DNA from: Desulfobacterales bacterium
GTDB taxonomy: Bacteria > Desulfobacterota > Desulfobacteria > Desulfobacterales > C00003106
Length of the DNA stretch: 5,406 bases
Direction of reading: 5' to 3'
Assembly: GCA_030613165.1 (NCBI GenBank)
Contig: JAUWMN010000142.1
Span: 1-5,406 of the forward strand
Shown: positions 4,499 through 5,406 of the stretch, one piece after another
Layout: each line of letters opens with the position of its first letter
Numbering within the stretch: the first letter of the stretch is position 1
Notes under the pieces: generated by a model
What the model was told of the DNA's origin: nothing
Seen by the model: the letters and a program-made list of their open reading frames with translations, nothing else
Database searches by the model: none
Made by a program: the position numbers and the translations under genes

Positions 4499-5406
4499 AT
4501 GGGAACAGTTATTGTTGATCCGGTAACCCGAATTGAGGGTCACCTTAAAATAACGGCAGAAGTGGACGCCAATGGAGTGATTACTGACGCTCATGCCAGC
4601 GGCACCATGGCACGGGGCCTTGAAAAGCTCCTTGTGGGGCGTGACACCAGGGATGCGACCTACGTGACCGAACGTGTCTGCGGCGTCTGTACCGGCAGCC
4701 ACGGGTGGTGCTCCAGTCTCGCAGTTGAGACCGCGCACGGCACCACGGCGCTGCCTGAGCTTGCCCGCATACTGAGAAACCTGATTTTGGGGGCATGCTG
4801 GCTTCACGACCACCCACTTCATTTTTATCATCTTTCAGCGCTCGATTATCTCGACCTTGCGGTGTTGGTCAATTATACGGGTACTGATGTGTACATACAA
4901 AAGATTAGAAATCTCATCATTGCAAACGACGCGGCTCCATTGCTACCTCGGTACGAGCCGGATGAATTCTCAATTAATGATCTGGATACCGTGGCGTCTG
5001 CTGTAGGCCATTACCTGGACGCATTGGTGATGCAGGTAAAGGCAAAACGGATGTCGGCGCTCTTTTCCGGTAAACAGCCGCATCAGTCGAGCATTGTTAC
5101 AGGCGGCGTAACATATCTGCCCACGGCAGCGCAGATCGCCGAGTTCCGCACCATGCTCACCGAGCAGACCACCTTTGTTAATGATGTCTATATCAACGAT
5201 GTCATCACCCTGGGCACAGGCCCGCTTCTTGGCCTGGCGACCTCTGACGTGGGGGTAGGGTATCAGAATTACCTGTCCTTTGGCGGGTTCCCTGATCCGT
5301 CCGATCCCGAGGGGATGGACTATCTCTATCCCGCGGGGGCAATTGTAAACGGGTCGCTGGTAGCAACCAATCCTGTGGACATAGAGGCCGCATTGTCCGA
5401 AGACGT
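4499..5406 (+). CDS. [NiFe]-hydrogenase large (catalytic) subunit, group 1, 3' end cut by the window
   Basis: The reading frame is open from ATG to the window end: 302 complete codons of a protein usually near 470-570 residues. It holds the N-terminal half of the H2-activating subunit. Seen: VDPVTRIEGHLKI (6-18) with Glu13 of the conserved RIEGH; the first Ni-Fe ligand motif ERVCGVCTGSH (58-68) with Cys61, Cys64 and His68; the family stretch LHDHPLHFYHLSALDYLD; FSGKQPHQSSIVTGGVTYLP, matching the GKxPHxQ...GGV block; and YLSFGGFPDP. The second motif DPCxxC, or its selenocysteine version, lies beyond the end, as does the C-terminal peptide removed by a maturation protease, so NiFe versus NiFeSe cannot be decided. 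After CxxC the sequence HGWCSSLAVE differs from the common HALASVRAVE, adding Cys71. The segment PRYEPDEFSINDLD replaces the longer GHPAYKLPPE-type region of Desulfovibrio enzymes. It has no signal peptide and should be exported with the small subunit. Confidence 0.95.
   Translation, partial: MGTVIVDPVTRIEGHLKITAEVDANGVITDAHASGTMARGLEKLLVGRDTRDATYVTERVCGVCTGSHGWCSSLAVETAHGTTALPELARILRNLILGACWLHDHPLHFYHLSALDYLDLAVLVNYTGTDVYIQKIRNLIIANDAAPLLPRYEPDEFSINDLDTVASAVGHYLDALVMQVKAKRMSALFSGKQPHQSSIVTGGVTYLPTAAQIAEFRTMLTEQTTFVNDVYINDVITLGTGPLLGLATSDVGVGYQNYLSFGGFPDPSDPEGMDYLYPAGAIVNGSLVATNPVDIEAALSED

Noticed and set aside
4478..4831. 117-codon open frame on the minus strand under the large subunit
   Set aside because: It is antisense to conserved hydrogenase motifs, and the frame arises from GC-rich codons of the true gene.
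1..5406. CRISPR array, tRNA/rRNA, insertion sequence or attachment site
   Set aside because: No regularly spaced repeats, no transposase or integrase motif, no cloverleaf or rRNA-like sequence; the genes present are accounted for by known families.

Overview
The window reads as chromosomal DNA from an anaerobic or facultatively anaerobic, H2-metabolising Gram-negative-type bacterium. The clues are a Tat-exported group 1 [NiFe]-hydrogenase small subunit without a C-terminal membrane anchor, and a multi-domain hybrid histidine kinase of the kind common in Desulfobacterota, Nitrospirota and relatives. The lineage is inferred from gene style and is not shown by any marker gene.

Layout. Positions 19-2679 (+) encode one large membrane-bound hybrid histidine kinase: extracytoplasmic sensor, HAMP, two PAS domains, HisKA, HATPase and C-terminal receiver. 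It ends in a bidirectional hairpin terminator overlapping its stop codon, followed by a second, very strong hairpin. Convergent to it is a small heat-shock protein (Hsp20), 2786-3226 (-). The roughly 340-base divergent intergenic region (3227-3568) holds promoter-like elements facing left (hsp20) and right (hydrogenase), a perfect 15-base palindrome over the hsp20 promoter region, A/T-rich direct repeats, and a nested hairpin in the hydrogenase leader. Positions 3569-4474 (+) encode the hydrogenase small subunit. After a 24-base gap with a good ribosome-binding site, the catalytic large subunit starts at 4499 and runs off the window end after 302 codons.

How the genes relate. The two hydrogenase genes form one transcription unit: the small subunit carries three Fe-S clusters and the large subunit the Ni-Fe site, and both should be exported together through the twin-arginine signal on the small subunit. 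The kinase and Hsp20 are separate transcription units with no visible functional link to the hydrogenase.

Most notable details: the small subunit has a Cys where [3Fe-4S]-type enzymes have Pro, predicting an all-[4Fe-4S] relay; the large subunit has an unusual sequence just after its first CxxC, including an extra Cys; the first PAS domain of the kinase has a C-x10-C-x2-C triad; and the hydrogenase leader has a strong nested hairpin. I see no CRISPR array, tRNA, rRNA, transposon or clearly new defence-type system here.
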